A DNA stretch of 64,000 bases from Kangiella koreensis DSM 16069 (GTDB taxonomy: Bacteria; Pseudomonadota; Gammaproteobacteria; Enterobacterales; Kangiellaceae). A program made the position numbers and the translations under genes. Under the pieces are notes generated by a model that ran no database searches, was not told the origin of the DNA, and saw only the letters and a program-made list of their open reading frames with translations. Positions 1-7,907 of the stretch are shown here, piece after piece (positions within the stretch are counted from its first letter, which is position 1; every line of letters begins with the position of its first letter). The stretch covers positions 1,860,001 to 1,924,000 of the forward strand of contig NC_013166.1 in the NCBI RefSeq assembly GCF_000024085.1. Reading direction: 5' to 3'.

Positions 1-1632
1 CATGACAACAGCCTGAGTTGGCGCCAACCAAGCAGGGAATTTTCCAGCGAATTCTTCGATCAAAATACCGATAAATCGTTCAAGTGACCCCAAAATAGCT
101 CGGTGCAACATCACCGGAGTTTCGCGCTCGCCACTTTCCGCCACATATTCGGCGTCTAAGCGACCCGGCATTGAGAAGTCAACCTGAATAGTACCACATT
201 GCCAGTGACGCTCGAGACAATCTTTTAGCGTAAATTCAAGTTTGGGGCCATAGAAGGCACCTTCGCCTGGCTGGTATTCAAATTGGATGCTGTTGGCTTT
301 CAACGCATCGGCCAGTGCGGCTTCAGCTTTGTCCCACTCCTGGTCAGTACCAACCCGTTGTTCTGGGCGAGTGGAAAGCTTGACGATTACGTCGGTAAAA
401 CCAAAGTCGGCGTAAACGTCGTAGAGCATTGCGATGAACTTGGACACTTCTTCCTGAATCTGATCTTCAGTACAGAAAATGTGTGCATCATCCTGCACAA
501 AGTTGCGCAGACGCATGATACCGTGCAAAGCACCCGATGGTTCATTACGGTGGCAAGAGCCGAACTCTGCCATGCGCAATGGTAGGTCACGGTAACTTTT
601 CAGGCCAACGTTGAAGATTTGTACGTGGCATGGGCAGTTCATTGGCTTAATCGCATAATCACGCTCATCAGACTTGAGCGTAAACATGTCGTCGCCAAAC
701 TTGTCCCAGTGGCCCGATTTTTCCCACAAACTGCGGTCAACCATCTGTGGCGTTTTAACTTCTTGGTAGTCGTGTTCTTTCAAGCGCTCACGAATGTATT
801 GCTCTAGCGTTTTATAAATGGTCCAGCCTTTGTCGTGCCAAAAAATCATGCCCGGCGCTTCTTCCTGGATATGGAACAAGTCGAGTGCTTTCGCAATTTT
901 ACGGTGGTCGCGCTTTTCCGCTTCTTCGAGGCGGTGCAAATAGGCCTTCAGGTCTTTCTTATTAGTCCAGGCTGTTCCGTAGATACGTTGCAGCATGGCG
1001 TTGTTCGAGTCGCCACGCCAATAGGCGCCAGCAACCTTCATCAATTTGAATGCTTTCAGTTTAGAAGTCGAAGGCACGTGTGGGCCACGACACAAGTCGA
1101 TGAAATCACCCTGACGATACAGGGATAAGGTTTCGTTCTGTGGGATTGATTCGATGATCTCAGCTTTGTACTCTTCGCCCATATTACGGAAGAAAGCCAC
1201 AGCCTCATCACGGCCCATTTCTGTGCGCTCGACCTGTAAGTTTTCTTTGGTGATTTTTTCCATCTCTTTTTCGATGGCGCGCAAGTCGTCTTCAGAAAAC
1301 GGCTTTTCAGTCGCAAAATCATAGTAAAAGCCATTATCAATTACTGGCCCGATGGTGACCTGAACATTATCAAACAAACGCTGAACCGCTTGCGCTAATA
1401 AGTGGGCGGTCGAGTGACGAATCACTTCCAGACCGTCTTCGTCACGCTCGGTGATAATAGCAAGAGCCGCATCGTTTTCGATAACAAAGCTGGTGTCTAC
1501 CATGTGACCATCCACTTTGCCAGCTAACGCTGCTTTTGCTAATCCAGGGCCTATGTCGTTTGCAACGTCATAAACTGAAACTGCGTGGTCGAACTCACGC
1601 TTACTTCCATCAGGTAATGTAATTACAGGCAT
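1..1632 (-). CDS. thrS: threonyl-tRNA synthetase, C-terminus cut by window edge
   Basis: Charges tRNA-Thr with threonine in the cytoplasm. The 544 codons present contain the N-terminal TGS domain (about residues 1-61), the editing domain with the HxxxH pair at H73/H77 and a CRGPH segment, and the class II catalytic core with MNCPCH (zinc-site Cys). The frame stays open to base 1. The E. coli enzyme has about 642 residues, so roughly the last 100, mainly the anticodon-binding domain, lie outside. The ATG at 1632 follows a GAGAGAG-type ribosome site. A strong hairpin with a CGU loop lies just upstream (see 1648-1680) and suggests translational autoregulation. Identity is very secure. Confidence 0.98.
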   Translation of the reverse strand, partial: MPVITLPDGSKREFDHAVSVYDVANDIGPGLAKAALAGKVDGHMVDTSFVIENDAALAIITERDEDGLEVIRHSTAHLLAQAVQRLFDNVQVTIGPVIDNGFYYDFATEKPFSEDDLRAIEKEMEKITKENLQVERTEMGRDEAVAFFRNMGEEYKAEIIESIPQNETLSLYRQGDFIDLCRGPHVPSTSKLKAFKLMKVAGAYWRGDSNNAMLQRIYGTAWTNKKDLKAYLHRLEEAEKRDHRKIAKALDLFHIQEEAPGMIFWHDKGWTIYKTLEQYIRERLKEHDYQEVKTPQMVDRSLWEKSGHWDKFGDDMFTLKSDERDYAIKPMNCPCHVQIFNVGLKSYRDLPLRMAEFGSCHRNEPSGALHGIMRLRNFVQDDAHIFCTEDQIQEEVSKFIAMLYDVYADFGFTDVIVKLSTRPEQRVGTDQEWDKAEAALADALKANSIQFEYQPGEGAFYGPKLEFTLKDCLERHWQCGTIQVDFSMPGRLDAEYVAESGERETPVMLHRAILGSLERFIGILIEEFAGKFPAWLAPTQAVVM

Positions 1633-1647
1633 TGTTACTCTCTCTTT

Positions 1648-1680
1648 TGAATATAGCCCCCACGAATGGGCTATTATTCA
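1648..1680 (-). promoter_or_regulatory. thrS leader hairpin, putative tRNA-Thr anticodon-mimic operator
   Basis: On the minus strand a 12-bp stem with one bulged A closes an 8-nt loop, ATTCGTGG. It ends 15 nt before the thrS ATG, directly upstream of the ribosome site. The loop carries CGT (CGU in RNA), a threonine anticodon, at about -32 to -30. In E. coli, ThrRS represses its own translation by binding a leader stem-loop that mimics the tRNA-Thr anticodon arm. The position and loop here fit that model, but binding is inferred. Confidence 0.6.
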
Positions 1681-1899
1681 ATCGGTTAGTTAATGGTAAA
1701 AAGCAACTGGGTACATTTAAAAACACAGTCGCAAAAAACACCCGTCAACCTGGGTTATGAGGCTGATTGAGGTGTTAAATGTGAAATTATCGGGAAATCC
1801 GATCAATATATGCAATAGGATATAGCAAAAAGGCCTATAAAACATTAGGTTTTATGGATATTCTTATCATTTTTCAGGTCAATTAAGGAAATTCCCACT

Positions 1900-2352
1900 A
1901 TGAGTTATGCAACTGCCCAATGTCTGTGTGGAAAAACAGGAATCAGCGCGCCAAATCTGGGTGACAGTATTGGTGCTTGCCATTGTGTCATGTGTCGCAC
2001 CTGGTCAGGCGGCCCCATGCTTGGAGTGGATGGTGGCGAAGGATTAATTCTCGAAAACGAAGCGCATATCAGCGTCTTCAGCTCTTCCGAATGGGCCGAG
2101 CGCGGATTTTGTAATGTGTGCGGCACTCACCTCTTCTATCGCCTGATAGACAGCAACAAGTATTACATCCCCGTCGGCCTGTTTGCGGATAGCGATAAGT
2201 TTCATTTTGATGAGCAGATCTATGTTGAGCAAAAGCCGCATTACTATGACTTTGCCAACAAAACCAAAATGATGACCGGCGACGAAGTGGTGTCTGAATT
2301 TGAGGAACAAAGTCCTGAGAAAACGCCGGATGATTTGAAGAGTTATCCTTAG
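1900..2352 (+). CDS. GFA/CENP-V family zinc protein
   Basis: A 150-residue protein of the GFA (glutathione-dependent formaldehyde-activating, DUF636/CENP-V) fold. It has the expected cysteine sets: CLCG at residues 8-11, CHCVMC near 27-32 and CNVCGTH in the middle, which together bind two zinc ions in this family. Members were named for formaldehyde-glutathione chemistry, but most are uncharacterised, so the substrate is not predictable. The start is supported by TAAGGAAA ahead of ATG. It is monocistronic, with thrS divergent on its left and the palindrome/GIY-YIG locus on its right. Confidence 0.88.
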   Translation: MSYATAQCLCGKTGISAPNLGDSIGACHCVMCRTWSGGPMLGVDGGEGLILENEAHISVFSSSEWAERGFCNVCGTHLFYRLIDSNKYYIPVGLFADSDKFHFDEQIYVEQKPHYYDFANKTKMMTGDEVVSEFEEQSPEKTPDDLKSYP

Positions 2353-2384
2353 TTTGACAGGTAATTTTATCGTTGCTTGAAGCA

Positions 2385-2418
2385 AAGAGCAGATCCTGAC
2401 TTTCGTCAGGATGACATG
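2385..2418 (+). repeat. palindromic repeat copy R1
   Basis: AAGAGCAG, then stem ATCCTGAC, loop TTTC, stem GTCAGGAT, then GACATG. The 8-bp stem is perfect. Its eighth pair is C:G, where copies R2-R4 have A:T, so the stem changed in a compensated way. Confidence 0.8.
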
Positions 2419-2537
2419 TCGGGGGGGGGAGTTATATCGGGTCAAGAGTTAATTGATTCTTGATGGTTAGCGGCTCTTTTGGATAGGTAGTCACCTGAGG
2501 TTTGCTCAATCATAGAGCTCGATTCCCGACCCACACT

Positions 2538-2573
2538 CATGTCATCCTGAACTGGATTCAGGATCTGCTTTTT
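2538..2573 (-). repeat. palindromic repeat copy R2, inverted relative to R1
   Basis: CATGTC, then stem ATCCTGAA, loop CTGGA, stem TTCAGGAT, then CTGCTTTTTT. It has the same outer words as R1 but reads in the opposite direction, so R1 and R2 form an inverted pair about 120 bp apart upstream of the GIY-YIG gene. Confidence 0.85.
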
Positions 2574-2697
2574 TCTTTTAATCACGCTAGGAGATTGCCT
2601 TAGGGTTGAAACTTTTTCCTACGAGCCCACCTTAAATTTTCCAAGCAAATTCGAACGCTTGGGAACAATGTTAAAAACGGCAGTAAAAGGATTTACT

Positions 2698-2988
2698 ATG
2701 AAGGAATATTACGTCTATATCATGGCATCTACAAAAAATGGCGTTCTTTATATCGGGGTAACTGGAAACCTTCTGAAGCGTGTTTATCAGCATCGAGAAG
2801 GCATAGTCGAAGGCTTTAGTGAGCAGTATAAAACCAAGCGACTTGTTTATTTTGAATCTTCAACCGATATAACATCATGCATTGAGCGTGAGAAGCAGCT
2901 GAAGAACTGGAAGCGTCAATGGAAAAAAGAGCTTATTGAGAAAACGAATCCCCAGTGGGAGGATTTGTGGCATAAAATTGCTTCTTAA
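2698..2988 (+). CDS. GIY-YIG domain endonuclease (UPF0213-like)
   Basis: A 96-residue stand-alone GIY-YIG nuclease domain. It has YVYIMAS and LYIGVT (the GIY and YIG strands), then NLLKRVYQH with the conserved Arg, then the IEREKQLKNWKR helix with the catalytic Glu. Stand-alone members of this family resemble YhbQ/UPF0213 and lack an obvious DNA-targeting domain. The ATG at 2698 is preferred over an upstream in-frame ATG at 2659 because AAAAGGA lies 7 nt before it and the family normally begins with the first beta strand. The gene sits alone, flanked on each side by an inverted pair of the same palindromic repeat. Confidence 0.9.
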   Translation: MKEYYVYIMASTKNGVLYIGVTGNLLKRVYQHREGIVEGFSEQYKTKRLVYFESSTDITSCIEREKQLKNWKRQWKKELIEKTNPQWEDLWHKIAS

Positions 2989-3020
2989 TGTTTAGTGAAG
3001 TTAGGCACAAGACTTTTGGA

Positions 3021-3054
3021 AAGAGCAGATCCTGAATCCAGTTCAGGATGACAT
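3021..3054 (+). repeat. palindromic repeat copy R3
   Basis: AAGAGCAG, then stem ATCCTGAA, loop TCCAG, stem TTCAGGAT, then GACATG. Same orientation as R1. It lies 32 bp after the GIY-YIG stop codon. Confidence 0.85.
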
Positions 3055-3186
3055 GATCTTGGAATAGGTGTTTTCCTTTTATAGTTGAGAGAATTACAGT
3101 CTACAGCTTATAAAAAGAATATTATCTTAAGGTGTATATCACTTCTATGTGCTGTCCACTTTCAAATAAGCCATGCCTTACAGGCT

Positions 3187-3222
3187 TGTCATCCTGAACT
3201 GGATTCAGGATCTGCTCTTTTC
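3187..3222 (-). repeat. palindromic repeat copy R4, inverted relative to R3
   Basis: TTGTC, then stem ATCCTGAA, loop CTGGA, stem TTCAGGAT, then CTGCTCTTTT. It pairs with R3 as R2 pairs with R1. It lies just beyond the stop of the transporter gene that follows on the minus strand and could also act as a weak terminator there. Confidence 0.85.
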
Positions 3223-3242
3223 TCTTATGTAATAACTAAAGT

Positions 3243-3998
3243 CTAAAGCAACTCACTCAAGGCTGAATACATCAACTTACACCCTAACCCAAACAGCAGT
3301 ACATAAATGATGTTAAGGAACATTTTCTGGGATAAATGGGCCTGCAGCCATTTACCTAGCGCAACGCCGATTAATGCAACCGGTATTAGTAGTGCACCTT
3401 GCCATAGGATTTGTGTGTTGAATTGTTCAAGCGCGATGTAGGGGTAGAGTTTAAACAGGTTGATAGCGGCGAAGAAGTAAACGGCGGTGGCGAGATATTC
3501 TGAGCGCTGTAGTTTTTGTTTGAGCAAGAACATGTTGAGCGGTGGGCCTCCGGCATGGGCGAGGAAGCTGGTGAATCCTGCGCTGGCTCCGGCGACTGCT
3601 GCCAACACTGTATTGGGTTTCTTTTGGTTGTTACTTTCCTTGTTGGGCAACAATTGCATCAATACAAATGCGATGGCGATAACGCCCAAAATGAAGCGTA
3701 TCCAGTCTTCTGACAGTTGATCAGCGGTGGCATAACCGATAGCTACGCCGATGAGGGAAGCTGGAATCAGTGCAATTAACAATTTGCGATTGTATTGTCC
3801 CCACCAGAGTTTGACACTGAATCCATCCATGATGATCAGCAATGGCAACATTAAGGCGATGGCTTGCAGGGGTGGCATCACCAGTGACAATAGGGGTACG
3901 GCAACCGCGCCTGCACCACCGGCAAATCCCGACTTGGAGATGCCTGTGATGAGGACTGCGATTACCGCGAGGCTCCAGTATAGAATTATTTCAGTCAA
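3243..3998 (-). CDS. TSUP family (TauE/SafE) membrane transporter
   Basis: A 251-residue integral membrane protein with about eight hydrophobic segments. It has the duplicated TSUP pattern: ISKSGFAGGAGAVAVPLL near residues 20-38 and SAGFTSFLAHAGGPPLNMFL near 138-157. TSUP proteins move small sulfur-containing or organic anions such as sulfite or sulfoacetate across the inner membrane, and the substrate here is unknown. The start is a TTG at 3998, supported by TTAAGGAC six bases upstream. It follows the pirin gene with a 25-bp gap and is probably co-transcribed with it. Confidence 0.9.
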   Translation of the reverse strand: MTEIILYWSLAVIAVLITGISKSGFAGGAGAVAVPLLSLVMPPLQAIALMLPLLIIMDGFSVKLWWGQYNRKLLIALIPASLIGVAIGYATADQLSEDWIRFILGVIAIAFVLMQLLPNKESNNQKKPNTVLAAVAGASAGFTSFLAHAGGPPLNMFLLKQKLQRSEYLATAVYFFAAINLFKLYPYIALEQFNTQILWQGALLIPVALIGVALGKWLQAHLSQKMFLNIIYVLLFGLGCKLMYSALSELL

Positions 3999-4023
3999 CG
4001 ATTGTCCTTAACAAACTGCAACT

Positions 4024-4728
4024 TTAGTTCAGCGGCGCCATGTCAAAAATCAGCACCTCGGCTTTGTCAGCATCGGCAAGCTCAATAGTGGCCCCGGCTT
4101 CGAAACCCGCACCATCACCTTCATTGAGGTCGTGCCCATTAACCTGAACACTGCCACGAGCAACATGTAACCATGCTTTGCGCTTTGCTGACAACTGGTG
4201 CGATGCGGATTCTGCGCCGTCAAACAGGCCTGCATACATGTCCACATCCTGTCCGATAGTGACCGAACCATCACGACCGTTCTGCGAGGCAACCAGTTTT
4301 AATTGACCACGCTTCTCATCATCGCTGAAGGCTTTTTGCTCATAACCGGGCTCTGTGCCCTGCTCCGCTGGTAAAAACCAGATTTGCAGAAAGCCTGTAG
4401 TATTTTCCTGGTCGTGGTTAAATTCGCTGTGGGTGACTCCGGTTCCAGCCGACATCCGTTGTACTTCGCCGGGACGAATGACACCATCATTGCCCATGCT
4501 GTCTTTATGGGCTAAGGCGCCCTCTAAAACATAAGAGACAATTTCCATATTCTGATGGCCGTGGGTTTGAAAACCCGCTCCGGCGCGAACCTTGTCATCG
4601 TTAATCACCCGCAAGCTTTCATAACCCATAAACTTGGGATCATAATAATGACCAAAGGAAAAGGTGTGCGAGGTATTTAGCCAACCGAAATCAAAGTTTC
4701 CACGCTCATTAGCTCGACGAATCAACAT
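4024..4728 (-). CDS. pirin family protein (YhhW-like bicupin)
   Basis: A 234-residue pirin-like bicupin. The N-terminal cupin keeps the metal ligands, with GFQTHGHQNMEI giving two His and VTHSEFN giving His and Glu, as in E. coli YhhW, which has quercetin 2,3-dioxygenase activity in vitro. The physiological role in bacteria is unsettled. The ATG at 4728 follows GGAG with a 6-nt spacer. It is the first gene of a likely two-gene unit with the TSUP transporter. Confidence 0.93.
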   Translation of the reverse strand: MLIRRANERGNFDFGWLNTSHTFSFGHYYDPKFMGYESLRVINDDKVRAGAGFQTHGHQNMEIVSYVLEGALAHKDSMGNDGVIRPGEVQRMSAGTGVTHSEFNHDQENTTGFLQIWFLPAEQGTEPGYEQKAFSDDEKRGQLKLVASQNGRDGSVTIGQDVDMYAGLFDGAESASHQLSAKRKAWLHVARGSVQVNGHDLNEGDGAGFEAGATIELADADKAEVLIFDMAPLN

Positions 4729-4828
4729 AACAAACTCCTTAAATATGGTTTACAGGAGTTAGCTTAGGCCGTGCTTGAAATAACTTCAACGCATAGAAAT
4801 CGATAGCAGATATACGTGAAATGCATAG

Positions 4829-5023
4829 TCATTCGTTGTCTGTGCCCGTCACGATACTAACATCTTCGCCGTCAGCGGAAACTTGCACCTGAAACTCAAT
4901 AGGACGACAGCAAATCTGGCAATCTTCTATGTATGACTGTTGCATAATGGAAGGATCAATAAGAATGGTTTGCGGCTCACCGCAGTAAGGACAATAAATG
5001 GTGGATTCGATTTGTCTAAGCAT
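4829..5023 (-). CDS. CPXCG-motif cysteine-rich small protein
   Basis: A 64-residue protein with CPYCG at residues 12-16 and CQICC near 36-40, matching the CPXCG cysteine-rich family, probably a single zinc ribbon. Its function is unknown. It is transcribed in the same direction as the diguanylate cyclase upstream, 36 bp away, so the two may be co-transcribed. Confidence 0.85.
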   Translation of the reverse strand: MLRQIESTIYCPYCGEPQTILIDPSIMQQSYIEDCQICCRPIEFQVQVSADGEDVSIVTGTDNE

Positions 5024-5059
5024 GTGCCATTCTGGATCAGCTAACCGAGCCTTGGCAAG

Positions 5060-6091
5060 TCAGGAGGCAGGTTTCAGTGCAGCTTTTTCATCAGGTTCAT
5101 AGCTGACCACTTCAATACGGTTGCGACCGGTTTTCTTGGCTTGATACATGGCAATGTCTGCATCTCGGGTAAACAAGGAAGAGCTGGAATCATAAGGAGG
5201 AATGCCGTAGCAAACACCGGTGCTGATTGTTAGATATGGGCTAACCGCTGAATATTGGTTTTCAATTTTGAGATCGATAATAGATTGTCTGAGCTGCTCT
5301 AAGTGCTGCAATAAACAATCGACACCATTTTCCAAGGTTGCTACAACCACAAACTCTTCACCACCAAATCGAGCAACCAGGTCGGCTTTTCGTGAGAAGC
5401 TTTCTGAAATTTTTTCGGCCACTGCTTTCAAAGCTTTATCACCTTCCAGGTGGCCATAGTGATCGTTGTACAACTTGAAGCTATCAATATCGATAAAGAT
5501 CACTGCCATGGTTGCTTCGAGTCTTTGATGCACCGCCCACAAGCGATCCAGTTCCTGCCCAAAGTAACGGCGGTTATGTAAACCGGTCAATGAGTCGCGA
5601 CTGGCCAATTCTTGTAGCTCATCCTTCAAGCTCAACAGACTTTCGTGCCTTTCCTGGATACTTTGCTCTTTTTCGACTCGTTCAGTCACATCTTTTTGCA
5701 CTGCGATGTAATGCGTTAACTGATCATGAGCAGAGAACACCGGAGAAATACTTAATTCAGTCCAGAAAGGTTCGCCTGACTTTTTATGATTACGGAAAGT
5801 GACACGACAAGATTCTTGATTAATAACCGCTTCACGGAGCACTTCAAGTTCAGGTTGTTCTTCAGTGCCTTCAATATAAAACCAGTAATCATTACCAATG
5901 ACTTCATTTGCTGTATAGCCGGTTAATAATTCAAAGGCGGGATTAACAAAAATGATTTGGCAATCATCACCGGTAATTTCAGATATAACAATGCCATCCA
6001 CCGTTGCTTTCAAAGCTTCGGCGAGCAGGTCGGATGAAATAGAGCCAGTGCTCTTAGAAACAGTGCCCTTTTGAACAGTGTTCTTTGCCAT
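5060..6091 (-). CDS. PAS domain diguanylate cyclase
   Basis: Makes c-di-GMP from two GTP. A PAS/PAC sensory domain (EALKATVDGIVISEITGDDC through YIAVQKDVTERV) leads into a GGDEF domain with an intact GGEEF active site. An RKAD sequence five residues upstream matches the RxxD product-inhibition site. No membrane segment is present, so it is cytoplasmic with an unknown PAS ligand. The start is uncertain. The ATG at 6091 gives 343 residues, a GTG at 6178 gives 372, and neither has a good ribosome site. I chose the ATG. Confidence 0.9.
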   Translation of the reverse strand: MAKNTVQKGTVSKSTGSISSDLLAEALKATVDGIVISEITGDDCQIIFVNPAFELLTGYTANEVIGNDYWFYIEGTEEQPELEVLREAVINQESCRVTFRNHKKSGEPFWTELSISPVFSAHDQLTHYIAVQKDVTERVEKEQSIQERHESLLSLKDELQELASRDSLTGLHNRRYFGQELDRLWAVHQRLEATMAVIFIDIDSFKLYNDHYGHLEGDKALKAVAEKISESFSRKADLVARFGGEEFVVVATLENGVDCLLQHLEQLRQSIIDLKIENQYSAVSPYLTISTGVCYGIPPYDSSSSLFTRDADIAMYQAKKTGRNRIEVVSYEPDEKAALKPAS

Positions 6092-6348
6092 TACTATATC
6101 GATTATGGTTGATAAAGCAGGCTCAAATAAGAAAGGAGAACCCACTATTAACTCATGGCAATTTATCCACAATTGCACTCAATGAGCTCACAATAACACC
6201 CCCGAGTCCCTAGGAAGCGCTAGTTTTATAACAGAACTTGGTTAATTTTAACACAGTTATATTGTAGGGTTATTTGTTCACCAGGAAAATATTAGAGAAT
6301 CTTGATATGCATCAAGAAGTAGGACTTTAGTCATTAAAGTGGCAAAAC

Positions 6349-6741
6349 TTAGCTTATTTCTACTCGCCATGGTGGATTAAGCCTGTTCTCGCCAGCCCAA
6401 TACAATTTAATCTTGTTGCCACTTGGATCGTAAAGAATGGCTTCCCGCCACAAATAACTCATGTCAGTTGGCAATTGTTCAAACTCAAAACCTTTTTCAA
6501 TCAGCTCATCAACCCATTCGTCTAAAGCCTCATGCTCAAAGTAAATGGTTGCGCCCGAGCCATTAGTGTCTGGTTCCAGCATTAATGAAAAAGTTGAGGG
6601 GGCGACAATATCAGAGCTGACAGGGCACTCAAATCGAGCATAGTGCGGCGAATCAACAATCTGTAAAAAGCCCATACGACGGTAAAATTCTGTCGCTTTC
6701 GGTATGTCATTTACGGGTAACGTGACTTGATTGAGGTTCAC
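6349..6741 (-). CDS. VOC (glyoxalase/bleomycin resistance) family protein
   Basis: A 130-residue single-module vicinal-oxygen-chelate protein, with an N-terminal beta-alpha unit (LNQVTLPVNDIPKATEFYRRMGF) and the closing ILYDPSGNKIKLYWAGENR strand. The start is a GTG at 6741, preceded by TAAGGA nine bases upstream. The family covers glyoxalases, dioxygenases and resistance proteins, and nothing here fixes the substrate. It lies 21 bp beyond the DUF2474 stop, so it could be the last gene of the bd-oxidase transcript, though that is only a spacing argument. Confidence 0.88.
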   Translation of the reverse strand: MNLNQVTLPVNDIPKATEFYRRMGFLQIVDSPHYARFECPVSSDIVAPSTFSLMLEPDTNGSGATIYFEHEALDEWVDELIEKGFEFEQLPTDMSYLWREAILYDPSGNKIKLYWAGENRLNPPWRVEIS

Positions 6742-6762
6742 GGTTTTAAATCCTTATACTTA

Positions 6763-6891
6763 TTAACCAAGAAAAAGTCGAATACCATAGCCAATAGTAG
6801 CCAGCGTTAAAACTCCGGCCAGCCACAAACCTACAAACCAGAGGGCTTTTTGCCAGCCTGGTTTATAATTTTGATCCTGCTTTTCACTCAT
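6763..6891 (-). CDS. DUF2474-like small subunit of cytochrome bd oxidase
   Basis: A 42-residue protein with one hydrophobic segment (residues about 17-40), starting MSEKQDQ and ending in a short RLFLG tail. Its ATG overlaps the cydB stop as TAATG, implying translational coupling. Small single-helix proteins (CydX, CbdX, CydS, DUF2474) are commonly encoded right after cydB and stabilise the oxidase. This one fits the DUF2474 pattern typical of CIO-type operons. It is shorter than most automated ORF cut-offs. The assignment rests on position, length and topology. Confidence 0.8.
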   Translation of the reverse strand: MSEKQDQNYKPGWQKALWFVGLWLAGVLTLATIGYGIRLFLG

Positions 6892-7907
6892 TAGTGATAG
6901 GCCTCATTCGCTTTAACTTTCCCGCGGAACACCCAATAAGCATAGGCAGTGTATCCAATAATAATGGGTAGCAATGCTGCGGCACCTACCAACAGAAACT
7001 TCAAACTATCATCGGGAGCGGCTGCTTGCCAAATCGTAATCGACGGCGGAACCAGATTCGGATAGAAGCTGATGAGAATGCCGATGTAACTGAGCACAAA
7101 CAGACCAATCGCATACATAAATGGACTGGTCTCCCGACCTTTGCGCAGACCATTGAGTAATTGAAAACCGCAGAACAGCACTGCTAGTGGCACTATAATC
7201 AAATAATACAAGTTGGGCGCATCAAACCAGCGGTGCAAATATTGCTGTTCAATAAATACCATCCATAAACTGATAATGCCAATGAAGAGTAACGTTAACC
7301 AGGCTGCGATTTTAGCAAATTGAACGGATTGTTTTTGTAGCTCGCCAGTCGTTTTCATATTGAGCCAGGTCGCGCCCAATAGAACGTAACCCATGGCCAA
7401 GGCAATGCCGGTTGTGATGCTAAATGGCGTTAACCAATCCCACCAACCGCCGGCATAGGCACGATCGGCAACGGTAATGCCTTGCACTAATGCGCCAAGC
7501 GCTATGCCCTGACATAAAGTGGCAACTAAAGAACCAAGAAAGAAACCCCGATCCCACCAGTCTTGTGAGTTTTTTGTCCGCCAGTGGAACTCAAAAGCCA
7601 CGCCGCGAAAAATCAAACCGAGCAACATTAAAATAATCGGCATGTACAAGGCGGGCATAATCACCGAATAGGCCAGCGGAAAAACAGCAAAGAGTCCACC
7701 GCCACCCAGCACCAACCAGGTTTCGTTACCATCCCAGATCGGTGCCACCGAGTTCATGGCTGTTTCCTGGTCAGTTTTGTTTTTAATAAAGGGAAACAGA
7801 ATGCCAATACCGAGATCGAAGCCGTCGAGAATAATGTATGCCAAGACCGCAAAGGCAATCAGCCCTGCCCAGATCATCGCATAATCTATGCCAATAGAAT
7901 CAATCAT
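6891..7907 (-). CDS. cydB: cytochrome bd ubiquinol oxidase subunit II (CIO type)
   Basis: A 338-residue multi-pass subunit II of the quinol:O2 oxidoreductase that partners CydA in the inner membrane. Diagnostic pieces are the YIILDGFDLGIG segment near the N-terminus, WDGNETWLVLGGGGLFAVFP near residues 58-77 and FRGVAFEFHWR near 100-110. It has about eight membrane segments. The ATG lies inside the end of cydA (4-bp overlap), and the stop overlaps the small DUF2474 gene, so this is a tight three-gene operon. Confidence 0.96.
   Translation of the reverse strand: MIDSIGIDYAMIWAGLIAFAVLAYIILDGFDLGIGILFPFIKNKTDQETAMNSVAPIWDGNETWLVLGGGGLFAVFPLAYSVIMPALYMPIILMLLGLIFRGVAFEFHWRTKNSQDWWDRGFFLGSLVATLCQGIALGALVQGITVADRAYAGGWWDWLTPFSITTGIALAMGYVLLGATWLNMKTTGELQKQSVQFAKIAAWLTLLFIGIISLWMVFIEQQYLHRWFDAPNLYYLIIVPLAVLFCGFQLLNGLRKGRETSPFMYAIGLFVLSYIGILISFYPNLVPPSITIWQAAAPDDSLKFLLVGAAALLPIIIGYTAYAYWVFRGKVKANEAYH

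Larger units (their letters stand above)
2353..2697. other. intergenic region with two palindromic repeats and a G9 tract
   Basis: No gene seen. It holds repeat copies R1 (2385-2418) and R2 (2538-2573) in opposite orientations and a run of nine G at 2421-2429 beside R1. No convincing promoter for the following GIY-YIG gene is obvious. Confidence 0.6.

Noticed and set aside
283..1340. Several open frames overlapping thrS, including a plus-strand run of ~100 codons
   Set aside because: They are shadows of the thrS reading frame, with no ribosome site and no recognisable protein.
6163..6171. Exact DnaA box TTATCCACA near the diguanylate cyclase start
   Set aside because: A single isolated 9-mer with no cluster, no AT-rich unwinding region and no replication gene nearby. 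A few such matches are expected in 64 kb.
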